Positions 25,099 through 33,968 of a stretch of 64,000 nt of DNA are shown piece after piece; position 1 is the first letter of the stretch, and the number at the start of each line of letters is the position of its first letter. A model generated the notes under the pieces. The model made no database searches and was not told the origin of the DNA. It was given only the letters and a program-made list of their open reading frames with translations. Made by a program: the position numbers and the translations under genes. Source of the DNA: JBBROS01 sp965217935 (GTDB lineage: Bacteria > Pseudomonadota > Alphaproteobacteria > Acetobacterales > Acetobacteraceae); contig OZ244581.1 of the NCBI GenBank assembly GCA_965217935.1, positions 2,604,001-2,668,000 on the forward strand. Direction: 5' to 3'.

Positions 25099-27015
25099 AT
25101 GTGCGGCCTAGCCGGTATCTATCATCAAGCAGGCGCGCCCGTTGACCGCGCACTGCTCGAACGGATGACGACCGCGTTGGTCCACCGCGGTCCGGATGGC
25201 GAGGGGTTTCATGCCGAGCCGGGGATCGGGCTTGGCCACCGGCGCCTGTCAATCATCGACGTCGCTGGCGGACATCAACCGATGTGGAACGAGGACCACT
25301 CCGTGGTCATTGTGTTCAATGGAGAAATCTACAATTTCGCGGATCTGAGGCCGGAGCTTCAGGCCCTGGGCCACGCATTCCGCAACCACTCCGACACGGA
25401 AACGATCATCCATGCGTGGGAGGCATGGGGCCCGGATTGCTTGGAACGGCTGAACGGCCAGTTCAGCTTCGCGTTGTGGGACCGGAAGCAAGCAACGCTG
25501 TTCCTGGCTCGCGATCGGCTTGGCAAAAAGCCTCTTTACTACGCGAGACGTGCGGACGGATCCCTCGTGTTCGGCTCGGAAATGAGCGCGCTTGAGCAGG
25601 TGCATGACCTGCCGAGGCGGATCTCGGCTGCAGCCGTCGATGATTTCTTCGCGCTTGGCTACGTTCCGGACCCCCACACTATTTTCGAGGGCATTTACAA
25701 GCTTCCAGCAGCGCACTACCTGCTGTTGCGGCCCGGCAGCCACGGCGCTCCGCGTCGCTACTGGTCCGCGCCGACGCAGTCGCGCGCCGCCTCAGAAACC
25801 GAATCAATCGAGGAGTTGCGCCAGAGACTGCAGAAAGCCACGCAACTGCGGCTTATGGCTGACGTGCCGCTCGGGGCGTTCCTTTCTGGCGGGGTCGACA
25901 GCAGCGCCATCGTCGCGACGGCGGCAATGCTTAAAACCTCCCCTTTGTCGACCTTCACCATCGGTTTTCCCGGCACGCAGGATGAAACGCCGTTCGCGCA
26001 GATGATTGCGCAACGCTACCGGACAGCGCAGCACGTTGATCAGGCGCAACCTGATTACCTGGATGCTGCACGCAGGCAAGCGCGGATTTTCGGCGAGCCG
26101 TTCGGCGACAGCTCCTCAGTTCCAACAGAGGCGGTGTGCGCCCTCGCGCGCCAGCACGTTACCGTGTCGCTGTCAGGAGACGGCGGCGATGAGGTGTTCG
26201 CCGGGTATCGGCGATACCGGTGGCATCAGATCGCCGAGGCGGTAAGGGCATACTTGCCTGGGCCGGTCCGTCGCCGGATTTTAGGCCAGCTTGCCGCCGC
26301 CTACCCGAAAATGGATTGGGCGCCGCAATGGCTGCGAGCCAAGCACACCTTGACGGAAATAAGCCTCGACAGTGCGCTGGGGTATTACAGAACGATCGCC
26401 AAGGTCCAGCACGGACAACGGCGCCAGTTGTTCAGTGCTAAACTGCGTTCGCAACTTGACGGGCATGATCCATCGGCTCGCATCCTCGATCTCATGCAAG
26501 CCTGCGACACCGACAATTCTTTGCTGCAGGCTCAATACGTCGACGTAAACACCTACTTGGTCGGCGATATCCTGACAAAGGTCGATCGAACCAGCATGGC
26601 GCATTCCTTGGAGGTGCGGGCTCCGTTCCTTGACCATGATTTCCTTGCCTGGGGCATGTCGCTGCCGAACGCCCTCAAGCTGCGCGGCCAGCGAGGGAAG
26701 TATGTGCTGAAAAAAGCGCTGGAGCCGATGGCGCCGCACGAGCTGCTTTATCGCCGCAAGCAGGGCTTCGCGATGGGGCTTGCCGATCTGTTCAAGCGGC
26801 AGTCGGCGCGCCTCCGCGAGCGCCTGCTTGCCGGGCCAATGCAGGACTGCGGGCTGTTCGATCAGACCGCTATCGCTGGGTTGATTGACGGGCATGAGCA
26901 GGGGAGGGCGGATTTCGCCGGACCGCTCTGGCTGTTGCTGGCATTCGAGGGCTTTCTGGACGCGCAATCCACGGCGGCTCCGGAAGCGATGACCGGCGCT
27001 GCAAGCCAGGCATAG
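25099..27015 (+). CDS. Asparagine-synthase-type amidotransferase (exopolysaccharide associated)
   Basis: A 638-aa protein with an N-terminal class II glutamine amidotransferase (Cys2 in MCGLAGIY, RLSIIDVAGGHQPM, NGEIYNF) and a C-terminal ATP-pyrophosphatase synthase domain with the PP-loop LSGGVDSSA. It resembles AsnB and, more closely, the amidotransferase 1 proteins encoded with exosortase/exopolysaccharide loci. No exosortase is in this window. It probably transfers amide nitrogen to a sugar or amino acid in glycan synthesis. AAGGGAGTGAGG precedes the ATG. It follows the flippase by 66 bp in the same direction. Confidence 0.85.
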   Translation: MCGLAGIYHQAGAPVDRALLERMTTALVHRGPDGEGFHAEPGIGLGHRRLSIIDVAGGHQPMWNEDHSVVIVFNGEIYNFADLRPELQALGHAFRNHSDTETIIHAWEAWGPDCLERLNGQFSFALWDRKQATLFLARDRLGKKPLYYARRADGSLVFGSEMSALEQVHDLPRRISAAAVDDFFALGYVPDPHTIFEGIYKLPAAHYLLLRPGSHGAPRRYWSAPTQSRAASETESIEELRQRLQKATQLRLMADVPLGAFLSGGVDSSAIVATAAMLKTSPLSTFTIGFPGTQDETPFAQMIAQRYRTAQHVDQAQPDYLDAARRQARIFGEPFGDSSSVPTEAVCALARQHVTVSLSGDGGDEVFAGYRRYRWHQIAEAVRAYLPGPVRRRILGQLAAAYPKMDWAPQWLRAKHTLTEISLDSALGYYRTIAKVQHGQRRQLFSAKLRSQLDGHDPSARILDLMQACDTDNSLLQAQYVDVNTYLVGDILTKVDRTSMAHSLEVRAPFLDHDFLAWGMSLPNALKLRGQRGKYVLKKALEPMAPHELLYRRKQGFAMGLADLFKRQSARLRERLLAGPMQDCGLFDQTAIAGLIDGHEQGRADFAGPLWLLLAFEGFLDAQSTAAPEAMTGAASQA

Positions 27016-27083
27016 TTGTTTCGCGCACGATCATATGCATTTCCAAGGGCGCGGCCGTCGATGCCCGGCCAGGTCCACTCCAT

Positions 27084-27098
27084 CGCGGCCAGGCCGCG
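27084..27098. terminator. Hairpin between convergent genes
   Basis: CGCGGCC-A-GGCCGCG forms a compact GC stem in the 137-bp spacer between the convergent amidotransferase and ABC permease genes. The spacer shows no gene. Without a T-run it would be at best a weak bidirectional terminator. Confidence 0.3.
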
Positions 27099-27152
27099 AG
27101 CGAAACCGGTCAGGTCGCAGGGCCGTCTGCCGCATGGAGCGGCGCGAATGGC

Positions 27153-27950
27153 TTACAAGGGGAGCCGGCGGGCCGCCAGGATGCGGATCGCGACCAATGC
27201 TGCGCCGATCGCGAGCAGGGAGATGCCGGTCGTCGCCGCGCCGAGGGCGTAAAGCACGGGCGAGGTGACATTCGTCGTCATGCCGTAGATCTCGAGCGGC
27301 AGCGTGTTGTCGCTTCCGGCGGTCAGCAGCGTGCGGGGGAACTCGTCCCAGCTCAGGGTGAAGCCGAACAGGGCGATCCCGATGATGCTGGGGAGCAGGA
27401 TCGGCAGCACCACCAGGCGGAAGGTCTGCCACGGCGTGGCGCCCAGGTCGCGGGCGGCTTCTTCCCAGCGGTGGTCGAAGCGGTTGAGCACGGCGAAGGT
27501 GATCAGAAGGCCGAACGGCAGCGTCCAGGTGAGCTGGGCGCCGAAGGCGGAGGTGAACCATTGGGCGTCGATGCCGGCCTGGCTGAAGACGATGCCGATG
27601 CCGAGGCTGACCAGGATCGAGGGAACGATCATGCTGGCCAGGGCAAGCGCGAATAATGCCCCGCTTCCCCAGAACCGCCGCCGGAAGGCCAGCCCGGCGG
27701 CCAACGCGAAGCAGATCGTGACGACGGCCACCATGCTGGCGAGCGCGGCCGTCCGTTGCAGCGCCGCGCCGAGGTCGCCGACGTTCTGGGTTTCGAACAA
27801 CTCCCGGAACCAGTGCAGCGAGACGCCGCGCATGGGGAAGGTGAGGCCGCTGTTGGGTCCGCCGAACGCCAGCGTGACGATGGCGAGGATGGGGCCGTAG
27901 AGGAACGCCACGAAGACGGCGAACAGCAGGCCGAGGAGGATGCGGGCCAT
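27153..27950 (-). CDS. ABC transporter permease, polyamine type (PotC-like)
   Basis: A 265-aa inner-membrane permease with six predicted helices. The EAA loop that docks with the ATPase is visible as WEEAARDLGATPWQTFRLV. The overall pattern (LSWDEFPRTLLTAG) matches PotC/PotI of spermidine/putrescine transporters. It is the last gene in the minus-strand order ATPase, binding protein, permease 1, permease 2, and starts 3 bp after permease 1 ends. Confidence 0.9.
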   Translation of the reverse strand: MARILLGLLFAVFVAFLYGPILAIVTLAFGGPNSGLTFPMRGVSLHWFRELFETQNVGDLGAALQRTAALASMVAVVTICFALAAGLAFRRRFWGSGALFALALASMIVPSILVSLGIGIVFSQAGIDAQWFTSAFGAQLTWTLPFGLLITFAVLNRFDHRWEEAARDLGATPWQTFRLVVLPILLPSIIGIALFGFTLSWDEFPRTLLTAGSDNTLPLEIYGMTTNVTSPVLYALGAATTGISLLAIGAALVAIRILAARRLPL

Positions 27951-27953
27951 CGC

Positions 27954-28790
27954 TCAGAGCTCCTCGCGGATGTTGGCGATGCGGAGCATGGCGCCGATGC
28001 CGAGCAGCACCACGGCCAAGAGGACGACGGCGTTGGCGCAGGCGGCGGGGTATTGCAGGAGGCCGATCTGGTTGGAGATCATCAGGCCGACCGAGGCGCG
28101 TTGGCCGCCGCCCATGAGCCGGACGGTGACGAAGTCGCCCATGACCAAGGTGGCCACGAAGACGCTGCCGATGGCGATGCCGGGGCGGACGAGAGGGATG
28201 ACGACGTTCCAGAGCACCTGCGCGCCGGTGGCGCCCGCGTCCCGCGCGGCTTCGATCAGGCGGCGGTCGAGGCGCATCATGGCGTTGAACACCGGGACCA
28301 CCATGAACAGGGCGTAGAGGTGGACGAACGCGAGGATGATCGCGAAGTCGGAGAACAGCAGCCATTCGAGCGGCCGGTCGATGAGGCGCAGGCCGATCAG
28401 CGCGTCATTGACCAGGCCGTTGCGGCCCAGGAGCGGAATCCAGGCGATCATGCGGATGATGTTGCTGGTCAGGAACGGAACGGTGCAGAGCAGGAACAGG
28501 CCCATCTGCAACGAGGCCGAGCGGACCTGGAAGGCCAGGAAATAGGCAATTGCAAACCCTAGAGGCAGGGTGATGAGCCAGACCAGGACCGCGTAGTAGA
28601 TGGTGTTGGCGTAGGTGCGCCAGGTGACGACGGAGCCGAGGACGTCGCGGTAGTTCTGCAGGATGAAGGCGGGGATGACCTGGACGCTGGTGTAGTCCCA
28701 GAAGCTGACGACCAGGATCGCCAGCAACGGGACGAGCAGGAAGCCCACCAGCACGGCGGCCAGCGGCAAAGCCTGGAGATAGGGGCGCAC
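27954..28790 (-). CDS. ABC transporter permease, polyamine type (PotB-like)
   Basis: A 278-aa six-helix permease. The EAA motif is RLIEAARDAGATGAQVLWN, and the block VMGDFVTVRLMGGG is typical of PotB/PotH permeases. It forms the heterodimeric channel with the adjacent PotC-like subunit. It begins 7 bp after the binding-protein gene. Confidence 0.9.
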   Translation of the reverse strand: MRPYLQALPLAAVLVGFLLVPLLAILVVSFWDYTSVQVIPAFILQNYRDVLGSVVTWRTYANTIYYAVLVWLITLPLGFAIAYFLAFQVRSASLQMGLFLLCTVPFLTSNIIRMIAWIPLLGRNGLVNDALIGLRLIDRPLEWLLFSDFAIILAFVHLYALFMVVPVFNAMMRLDRRLIEAARDAGATGAQVLWNVVIPLVRPGIAIGSVFVATLVMGDFVTVRLMGGGQRASVGLMISNQIGLLQYPAACANAVVLLAVVLLGIGAMLRIANIREEL

Positions 28791-28797
28791 GGGCTGG

Positions 28798-30063
28798 CTA
28801 GGCGGCGATGAACTCGTTCCATTTCTGGATCAGGTAGCGGTCCTGGTCCATCACCGAGTTCCAGCAGGCGACGCGGCTCATGCGCTCGGTGAAGGAGCCG
28901 CCGTCGCGCACCGCGCCGGCCTTGTCGATCTCCTTGCCCTCCGGGCTGACGATGGGGGCGGTGGCGGCCTTGCCCTCCATCCAGTAGCCCCATTCGTTCT
29001 CGGTCATGTTCTGCTTCGCGGTGGATAGGACGGCGCTGTAGTAGCCCTGGCGATTGAGGAACGCGCCGGCCCAGCCGGAGAGGTACCAGTTGATGTACTC
29101 GTAGGCGGCGCCGAGTTCGAGGCCGCTGAGGTGCTTGGCGATGCCGAGCCCTCCGCCCCAGCCCCGGTAGCCTTCCGCCAGCGGCTGGTAGGTGCAGGCG
29201 ATGCCGCGGGCGCGGACGGCGGTGACGGCCGGGGACCACATGGACTGGATCACCACCTCGCCGGAGGCCATGAGGTTGACGCTCTCGTCGAAGGTCTTCC
29301 AGAAGGCGCGAAATTGCCCGGCCTGCTTGTTCTTGATCAGGAAGGCGATCGTCTTGTCGATCTCCTCCTTGGTCATGTTGCCCTTGTCGCCGTAGGTGGC
29401 GAGGCCGGCTGATTCCATGACCATGGCGGCGTCCATGATGCCGATGCCGGGGATGTTGAGGATGCTGGCGCGGCCCTTGAACGCCGGGTCGACGAGGTCC
29501 TTCCAATGGGTGATGGGGCGCTTGATCAGGTCGGGGCGGATGCCGAGCGTGTCGGCGTTGTAGATGGTCGGGATCAGGGTCATCCACTCGGTGGGTTTGG
29601 GGGCGAACTTGGTGGAGGCCTTGCCCTCGACGAAGGTGACGGTGTGGGGGGCGGTGCCTTGGCCGATGGTGGCTTCGGGGTTGAGCTTGCCGGTGGTGAA
29701 GATGGGCACGATCTGGTCGTAGAGCTTGATCTTCTTGGTATCCATCGGCTGCAGCACGCCGGTGGGGAACACCTTCTTGCACAGGAAGTATTCAATGTCG
29801 GCGATGTCGTAGCTGCGCGGCTGGGTGACGGCTTTCTGGGTGACGGCGTCGGTGTCGAGCGCGGTCATGTTGAGGGTGAAGCCGAGGTCCTGCTTCACCT
29901 TCTCGGCGATGGGGTTGAGGGCGGAGACGCCGGTGCCGAACTGGCGCAGCGTCACGTCCTTGATGTTCTGCGCCCAGATGGTGGGGAAGCCGGTGGGAAA
30001 GGCGCCCGCGGCGCCCGCGGCGGCGGCGGCGGTCTTGGCCAGGGTGCGGCGGGTTAGTGCCAT
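28798..30063 (-). CDS. ABC transporter substrate-binding protein, polyamine type
   Basis: A 421-aa periplasmic binding protein with a Tat-type leader (LTRRTLAKTAAAA, residues 3-15). The mature part has the PotD-like two-lobed pattern (YDIADIEYFLCKK, DLVDPAFKGRASI, GGLGIAKH). The start ATG 30063 has AAAGGA upstream; the longer open frame is not needed. Family members bind spermidine, putrescine or related cations, but binding residues cannot be placed with confidence here. The gene lies 14 bp after the ATPase gene. Confidence 0.88.
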   Translation of the reverse strand: MALTRRTLAKTAAAAAGAAGAFPTGFPTIWAQNIKDVTLRQFGTGVSALNPIAEKVKQDLGFTLNMTALDTDAVTQKAVTQPRSYDIADIEYFLCKKVFPTGVLQPMDTKKIKLYDQIVPIFTTGKLNPEATIGQGTAPHTVTFVEGKASTKFAPKPTEWMTLIPTIYNADTLGIRPDLIKRPITHWKDLVDPAFKGRASILNIPGIGIMDAAMVMESAGLATYGDKGNMTKEEIDKTIAFLIKNKQAGQFRAFWKTFDESVNLMASGEVVIQSMWSPAVTAVRARGIACTYQPLAEGYRGWGGGLGIAKHLSGLELGAAYEYINWYLSGWAGAFLNRQGYYSAVLSTAKQNMTENEWGYWMEGKAATAPIVSPEGKEIDKAGAVRDGGSFTERMSRVACWNSVMDQDRYLIQKWNEFIAA

Positions 30064-30077
30064 TCGTGGTGTTCCTT

Positions 30078-31061
30078 TCAGGAGAGCGGGAAGGCGTGCT
30101 CGGGGGACCAGGCGAGGATGGCCGGGTCGCCGATGGTGACGGGGGCGGGGTGGTATTCGCTGTCGGGGACGAGGGCGATGGCCTCCTCGGGGTCTCCGTA
30201 ATCCACGGCGATGCGGACTTGCGCGCCCTGGTACTCGACCGCGGCGATGCGGCCGGAGACCTGGCTGGCGCCCGGGAGCGGGGCAAGGCGGCACTTGTCG
30301 GCGCGGACGGCGACGAGGCGGTTGCCCGAAGGCAGGACGTTGTGGCCGCCGATGAAGCGGGCGGCGAAGGCGTTGGCGGGGCGCTCGAACATGTCCCGGG
30401 GGTGGGCCGCCTGCACGATGCGGCCTTCGTTCATCAGCACCACGAGGTCGGCGAGCGCCATGGCTTCGTCGCGCGTGTGGGTGACGTGGACGAAGGTGAT
30501 GCCGAACTCGCGTTGCAGGCGCTTGAGTTCTTCCCTCATGCGGATGCGCAACTCCGGGTCGAGCGCGGAGAGGGGTTCGTCGAGGAGGAGGACGCGGGGG
30601 TTGGTGATGAGGGCGCGGGCAAGGGCGACGCGCTGCTGCTGGCCGCCGCTGAGCTGGGCGGGGAGGCGGTCGGCGTAGGCCCCCATGCGGACGCGCTCCA
30701 GGAAGCTTCGGGCCATGGCCCGGCGTTTCGGCTTGGGTTCGCCGCGGAGCTTGAGGCTGAAGGCGACGTTGTCGAGACAGGTGAGGTGGGGAAACAGGGC
30801 GTAGGACTGGAACATCATGGCGGCGCCGCGGCGGCCGGGCGGCTCGTTGGTCACGTCGTCGGCGCCGAGGCGGATGGCGCCGCCGCTGGCGGTCTCGTGG
30901 CCGGCGATGATGCGCAGGGTCGTGGTCTTGCCGCAGCCGGAGGGGCCGAGGAGGCAGCAGTAGTCGCCGGAGGGAATGCGCAGCGAGATGCCGTCGATGG
31001 CGGTGGCCTGGCCGTATCGCTTGGTGACGGAGACGAGTTCGATGGTTCCGGGGTCGGGCAT
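30078..31061 (-). CDS. ABC transporter ATP-binding protein, polyamine type (PotA-like)
   Basis: A 327-aa importer ATPase: Walker A GPSGCGKTT, signature LSGGQQQR, Walker B VLLLDEPLSALD, His switch VTHTRDEA, and a C-terminal TOBE domain (about 245-327, NVLPSGNRLVAVRADK). It energises uptake through the two permeases downstream. ATG 31061 gives a normal N-terminus (MPDPGTIELVSVTKRYG), though its Shine-Dalgarno is weak. It is the promoter-proximal gene of the four-gene operon; the region upstream is debris rather than a clear regulatory segment. Confidence 0.9.
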   Translation of the reverse strand: MPDPGTIELVSVTKRYGQATAIDGISLRIPSGDYCCLLGPSGCGKTTTLRIIAGHETASGGAIRLGADDVTNEPPGRRGAAMMFQSYALFPHLTCLDNVAFSLKLRGEPKPKRRAMARSFLERVRMGAYADRLPAQLSGGQQQRVALARALITNPRVLLLDEPLSALDPELRIRMREELKRLQREFGITFVHVTHTRDEAMALADLVVLMNEGRIVQAAHPRDMFERPANAFAARFIGGHNVLPSGNRLVAVRADKCRLAPLPGASQVSGRIAAVEYQGAQVRIAVDYGDPEEAIALVPDSEYHPAPVTIGDPAILAWSPEHAFPLS

Positions 31062-31484
31062 GGCGCTAGATGCTTGCAAACGTTGTGCCGGGACAGAGGC
31101 CCGAACTTTGGGATGGATAGATGGACTCCACTTTGCCCATATCACGGACCTGAAAGGTCAGGCTCTGATCCAGAATGCTGGTTCTGAAGCGATGAACGCG
31201 AGCGCGTCGCCGAGGGCGAGCACGGCGGCGAACGGTCCGGCAGGTCCCCATGCCAGGCGCGGCTGCCAGAACGCCTCGATGCGTTCTGGCAGCGATGCAA
31301 GCGGACGAGCCGGACGACGGGCGCGCCTGTCCGTTTGCATGGCAACGCGTCGCCGTCCCGCATCCGACGGGCCTGCACGCCGCCGCGCGGCCGGGGATAG
31401 GCGGCAACGCGTTCGAGCGCGGGATCGTTGCCTGGCATCGCGCGCCTCCCCGGCCGTGGCCTGTTCAGACCTGCCGCAGCACCC
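31062..31484. other. Degraded spacer before the photosynthesis cluster
   Basis: No intact gene is seen. On the minus strand a frame ending at 31158 has coding-like codons for ~40 residues (FWQPRLAWGPAGPFAAVLAL and onward) and may be the tail of a lost gene. It contains a perfect 13-bp inverted repeat at 31262-31293. The potA-like promoter should lie close to 31061 but is not evident. Confidence 0.4.
31262..31293. repeat. Perfect 13-bp inverted repeat
   Basis: GCTGCCAGAACGC, loop CTCGAT, GCGTTCTGGCAGC. A stem this long and perfect would form a very stable hairpin in either transcript. There is no T-run, so it is not a standard terminator; it could be an element end or protein-binding site. 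Confidence 0.6.
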
Positions 31485-31590
31485 TAAGCATGACTCCGCG
31501 GGACGGCTCGCCGGCACAACGCGGAAAATGATGCGTCTTCAAAGACTCCTAAGCAGACGTCCGTGGCACAAGCCACCAATGTCTGCTGAG
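31485..31590 (+). repeat. Dispersed structured repeat, copy B
   Basis: Full-length copy of the element found after dctM, in the opposite orientation in the window. It shares CCGCGGGACGGCTCGCCG, AATGATGCGT, CTAAGCAGAC and the terminal stem ...CGTGGC/GCCAC... with copy A, over about 105 bp. Here it lies in debris next to a transposase fragment rather than at the stop codon of an intact gene. Confidence 0.75.
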
Positions 31591-31657
31591 TGTCCTTCGT
31601 TATTGATTTCGCGGCCGATTTCCGGGCCGATTGTTTCGGCAACCCCGGAGATGCGCC

Positions 31658-31756
31658 GTGACCGCGAAACAGACTGCCGTTGAGAAGCACGTTGCAGCGC
31701 TGAGTGCCGAGGAGCGGCAGCAACGGACCGCGCTGATCCAAACCGGCAAACGACCG
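31658..31756 (+). mobile_element. IS630-type transposase, N-terminal fragment
   Basis: From GTG 31658 the frame reads TAKQTAVEKHV then LSAEERQQRTALIQTGKRP. This matches the first ~33 residues of IS630-family transposases, whose helix-turn-helix region should follow. After 31756 the similarity stops and an unrelated fragment begins on the other strand, so the element is truncated and cannot be active. Confidence 0.65.
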
Positions 31757-31779
31757 GATTCTGGTGGCGAGGTCGGCCC

Positions 31780-32075
31780 TCAGGCGGCCAATGCGGCGAA
31801 GCGCGAGGTGCGGGTTGGCGCGAGTGGGCGTTCGGCGAACCAGGCGGCGATCCGGTCAAGCTTGAGGGCCGCAACGGTGGCCACATGCTGCAGGCCCGTC
31901 TTCGCCAGGCCGCGGTCGCGCGCCCGGCGCAGGCCAAAGCCGCGCACGCCCTGCAACAAGGCGCCCTCGATGCCCTGACGCTGCGCATGCATGCGCTTGC
32001 CTCCGCCGTGTCCTGCTGCGCCCTGGCAGCGGAAAGCGCCTCGTGTTCGGGCTGCGGCATTATTGCCAAGACCCG
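31780..32075 (-). mobile_element. IS1182-like transposase, frameshifted C-terminal fragment
   Basis: On the minus strand the last ~75 codons read GIEGALLQGVRGFGLRRARD then GLAKTGLQHVATVAAL, ending TSRFAALAA, the typical C-terminus of IS1182-type transposases. The preceding part (PQPEHEALSAARAQQ, to about 32075) is in another frame, so a frameshift lies near 31990-32005. Only the end of the gene remains. Confidence 0.65.
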
Positions 32076-32384
32076 GCCCTGGCATTTCGATGCGCCCGGG
32101 CCCACCGGGCGCGCGAGGGGTAGGCCCGGCAGCCGGCGGCACGGAACTGCTCCGATGGCCACCCGACACCACCACGAATTTCCCCGACACCCGCGGACGC
32201 TATCGCTCTGGGCGCCAACAACCAACCGCGCTGCCCGTCGTTGCCGTCCCATCGAACAACCGGTCCCGATGCCTGCAGAACGAAGCCGGCGCCCGGCAGG
32301 GCGCGAACCCTGGGGCCTCGTTGCAAACAAGACCGCTCCGGCCTCTTGGCAGCAGGCGTCCATATAGGCTTACATATCGTTTGC
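32076..32384. other. Spacer upstream of crtI, no gene seen
   Basis: Between the transposase remnant and crtI I see no convincing gene. No TGT-N12-ACA site is visible, unlike in front of crtE and bchC. The segment is likely further insertion-sequence debris plus the crtI promoter. Confidence 0.4.
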
Positions 32385-33968
32385 ATGGATACCTTGACAC
32401 CCGCCGTCCTGCCCCTCGCCCCCGACCGCTGTCCCCACGCGGTCGTCATCGGCGCCGGCTTCGGGGGGCTGGCCGCCGCCGTGCGGCTCGGCGCGCGCGG
32501 TTACCGGGTCAGCGTCTTGGAGCGGCTCGACGAGCCGGGCGGACGGGCATCGGTGTTCCGTCAGGATGGGTTCACCTTCGACGCCGGGCCGACGATCGTC
32601 ACCGCGCCGCATCTGTTCGAGGAGCTGTGGGCGCTGTGCGGCCGGCGCCTGGCCGACGACGTCGAACTCCGCCCCATCGATCCGTTCTACCGCATCCGCT
32701 TCGACGACGGCGCCGTGTTCGAATACTCCGGCGACCCGGCCCGGATGCGCGAGCAGGTCGCTCGTTTCAACGCATCCGACGTGGCCGGCTACGACCGCTT
32801 CATGGCCGCCAGCAAAGCCATCTACCGCGTCGGCTTCGAGCAACTCGGCGACGCGCCGTTCAGCCGCTGGACCGACATGGCACGGGTAGCCCCCGACCTG
32901 CTGCGTCTCGGCGGCCTGCGCAGCGTCCACGCGCTGGTGGCCAGATACATCAAGGACGAGCGCCTGCGCACGGTGTTCAGCTTCCATCCCCTGCTGGTCG
33001 GCGGCGACCCGTTCCACGCGAGCGGCATCTACGCCCTGATCGCCTATCTGGAGCGGGAGGGCGGCGTGCATTTCGCCATGGGCGGCACCGGGCGGCTGGT
33101 GCAAGGGCTGGCGCGGCTGATCGAGGGGCAGGGCGGCGCCGTGCGCTGCGGCGCGGACGTGGCGGAGATCGTCGTGGAGCACGGCCAGGCCCGCGGCGTC
33201 CGGCTGGCGAGCGGCGAGCGGATCGCGGCCGACATCGTCGTCTCGAACGCCGACAGCGCCTGGACCTATCGCCACCTGATCGCGCCGCAGCATCGCCGCC
33301 GCTGGACCGACAGGCGCCTGGAGCGGGCGCGATACTCGATGGGGCTGTTCGTGTGGTATTTCGGCACGCGCCGGCGCTACGAGGAGGTGGCGCACCATAC
33401 GATCCTGCTCGGGCCGCGATACCGGGCGCTGCTGCACGACATCTTCCGGCGTCACCGCCTGGCCGAGGATTTCAGCCTCTACCTGCATCGCCCGACCGCG
33501 ACCGACCCGAGCCTCGCGCCGCCGGGGCAGGATGCGTTCTACGTGCTCTCGCCGGTGCCGCATTTGGCGAGCGGCACGGATTGGGCGGCCGAGGGCGAAC
33601 GGTATCGCCGGCATATCTCGGAGGCGTTGTCGCAAAGTGTCCTGCCCGGGTTGGAGGACGAGGTCGTGACCTCCCGCCTGATGACGCCGGCCGATTTCGA
33701 GACCCGCCTGCTGTCGTTTCGCGGCGCCGCCTTCGGGATGGAGCCGTTGCTGACTCAGAGCGCGTGGTTCCGCCCGCACAACCAGAGCGAGGACGTGCAA
33801 GGCCTCTATTTGGTCGGCGCCGGCACGCACCCCGGGGCCGGCATCCCCGGTGTGCTGTGCTCGGCCAAGGTGCTTGACCGCGTCGTCCCCATGGGGACGC
33901 CCGCCCGCGCCGGCCCCGTGGCGGCGCCCGCCCGCGTTATCCCCGTGGCGGCGCCCGCCCGTGCATGA
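32385..33968 (+). CDS. crtI: Phytoene desaturase
   Basis: FAD-dependent desaturase converting phytoene to neurosporene or lycopene at the membrane. The 527-aa protein begins with the dinucleotide motif VIGAGFGGLAAAVRLGARG, followed by FTFDAGPTIVTAP, and ends with the CrtI signature LYLVGAGTHPGAGIPGVLCS. The number of desaturation steps cannot be told. Start ATG 32385 gives a normal N-terminus. The last 27 residues are an unusual addition: three imperfect copies of a 9-residue unit (for example GPVAAPARV) encoded by 27-bp repeats. crtB starts inside the last repeat. Confidence 0.93.
   Translation: MDTLTPAVLPLAPDRCPHAVVIGAGFGGLAAAVRLGARGYRVSVLERLDEPGGRASVFRQDGFTFDAGPTIVTAPHLFEELWALCGRRLADDVELRPIDPFYRIRFDDGAVFEYSGDPARMREQVARFNASDVAGYDRFMAASKAIYRVGFEQLGDAPFSRWTDMARVAPDLLRLGGLRSVHALVARYIKDERLRTVFSFHPLLVGGDPFHASGIYALIAYLEREGGVHFAMGGTGRLVQGLARLIEGQGGAVRCGADVAEIVVEHGQARGVRLASGERIAADIVVSNADSAWTYRHLIAPQHRRRWTDRRLERARYSMGLFVWYFGTRRRYEEVAHHTILLGPRYRALLHDIFRRHRLAEDFSLYLHRPTATDPSLAPPGQDAFYVLSPVPHLASGTDWAAEGERYRRHISEALSQSVLPGLEDEVVTSRLMTPADFETRLLSFRGAAFGMEPLLTQSAWFRPHNQSEDVQGLYLVGAGTHPGAGIPGVLCSAKVLDRVVPMGTPARAGPVAAPARVIPVAAPARA
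33885..33965 (+). repeat. Three 27-bp coding repeats at the crtI-crtB junction
   Basis: Units 33885-33911, 33912-33938 and 33939-33965; units 2 and 3 share CCCCGTGGCGGCGCCCGCCC. They encode the C-terminal tail of CrtI. The GTG start of crtB (33961) lies in the last unit, and copies can change in number without disturbing the CrtI frame. Confidence 0.85.

Noticed and set aside
25099..27015. Evidence for an exosortase/PEP-CTERM system
   Set aside because: The amidotransferase resembles those linked to exosortase loci, but no exosortase or PEP-CTERM protein is in the window.
31158..31517. Minus-strand 119-codon gene before the photosynthesis cluster
   Set aside because: Only the last ~40 codons look coding; the upstream part is low-complexity Arg/Ala and crosses the dispersed repeat, so at most it is a gene remnant.
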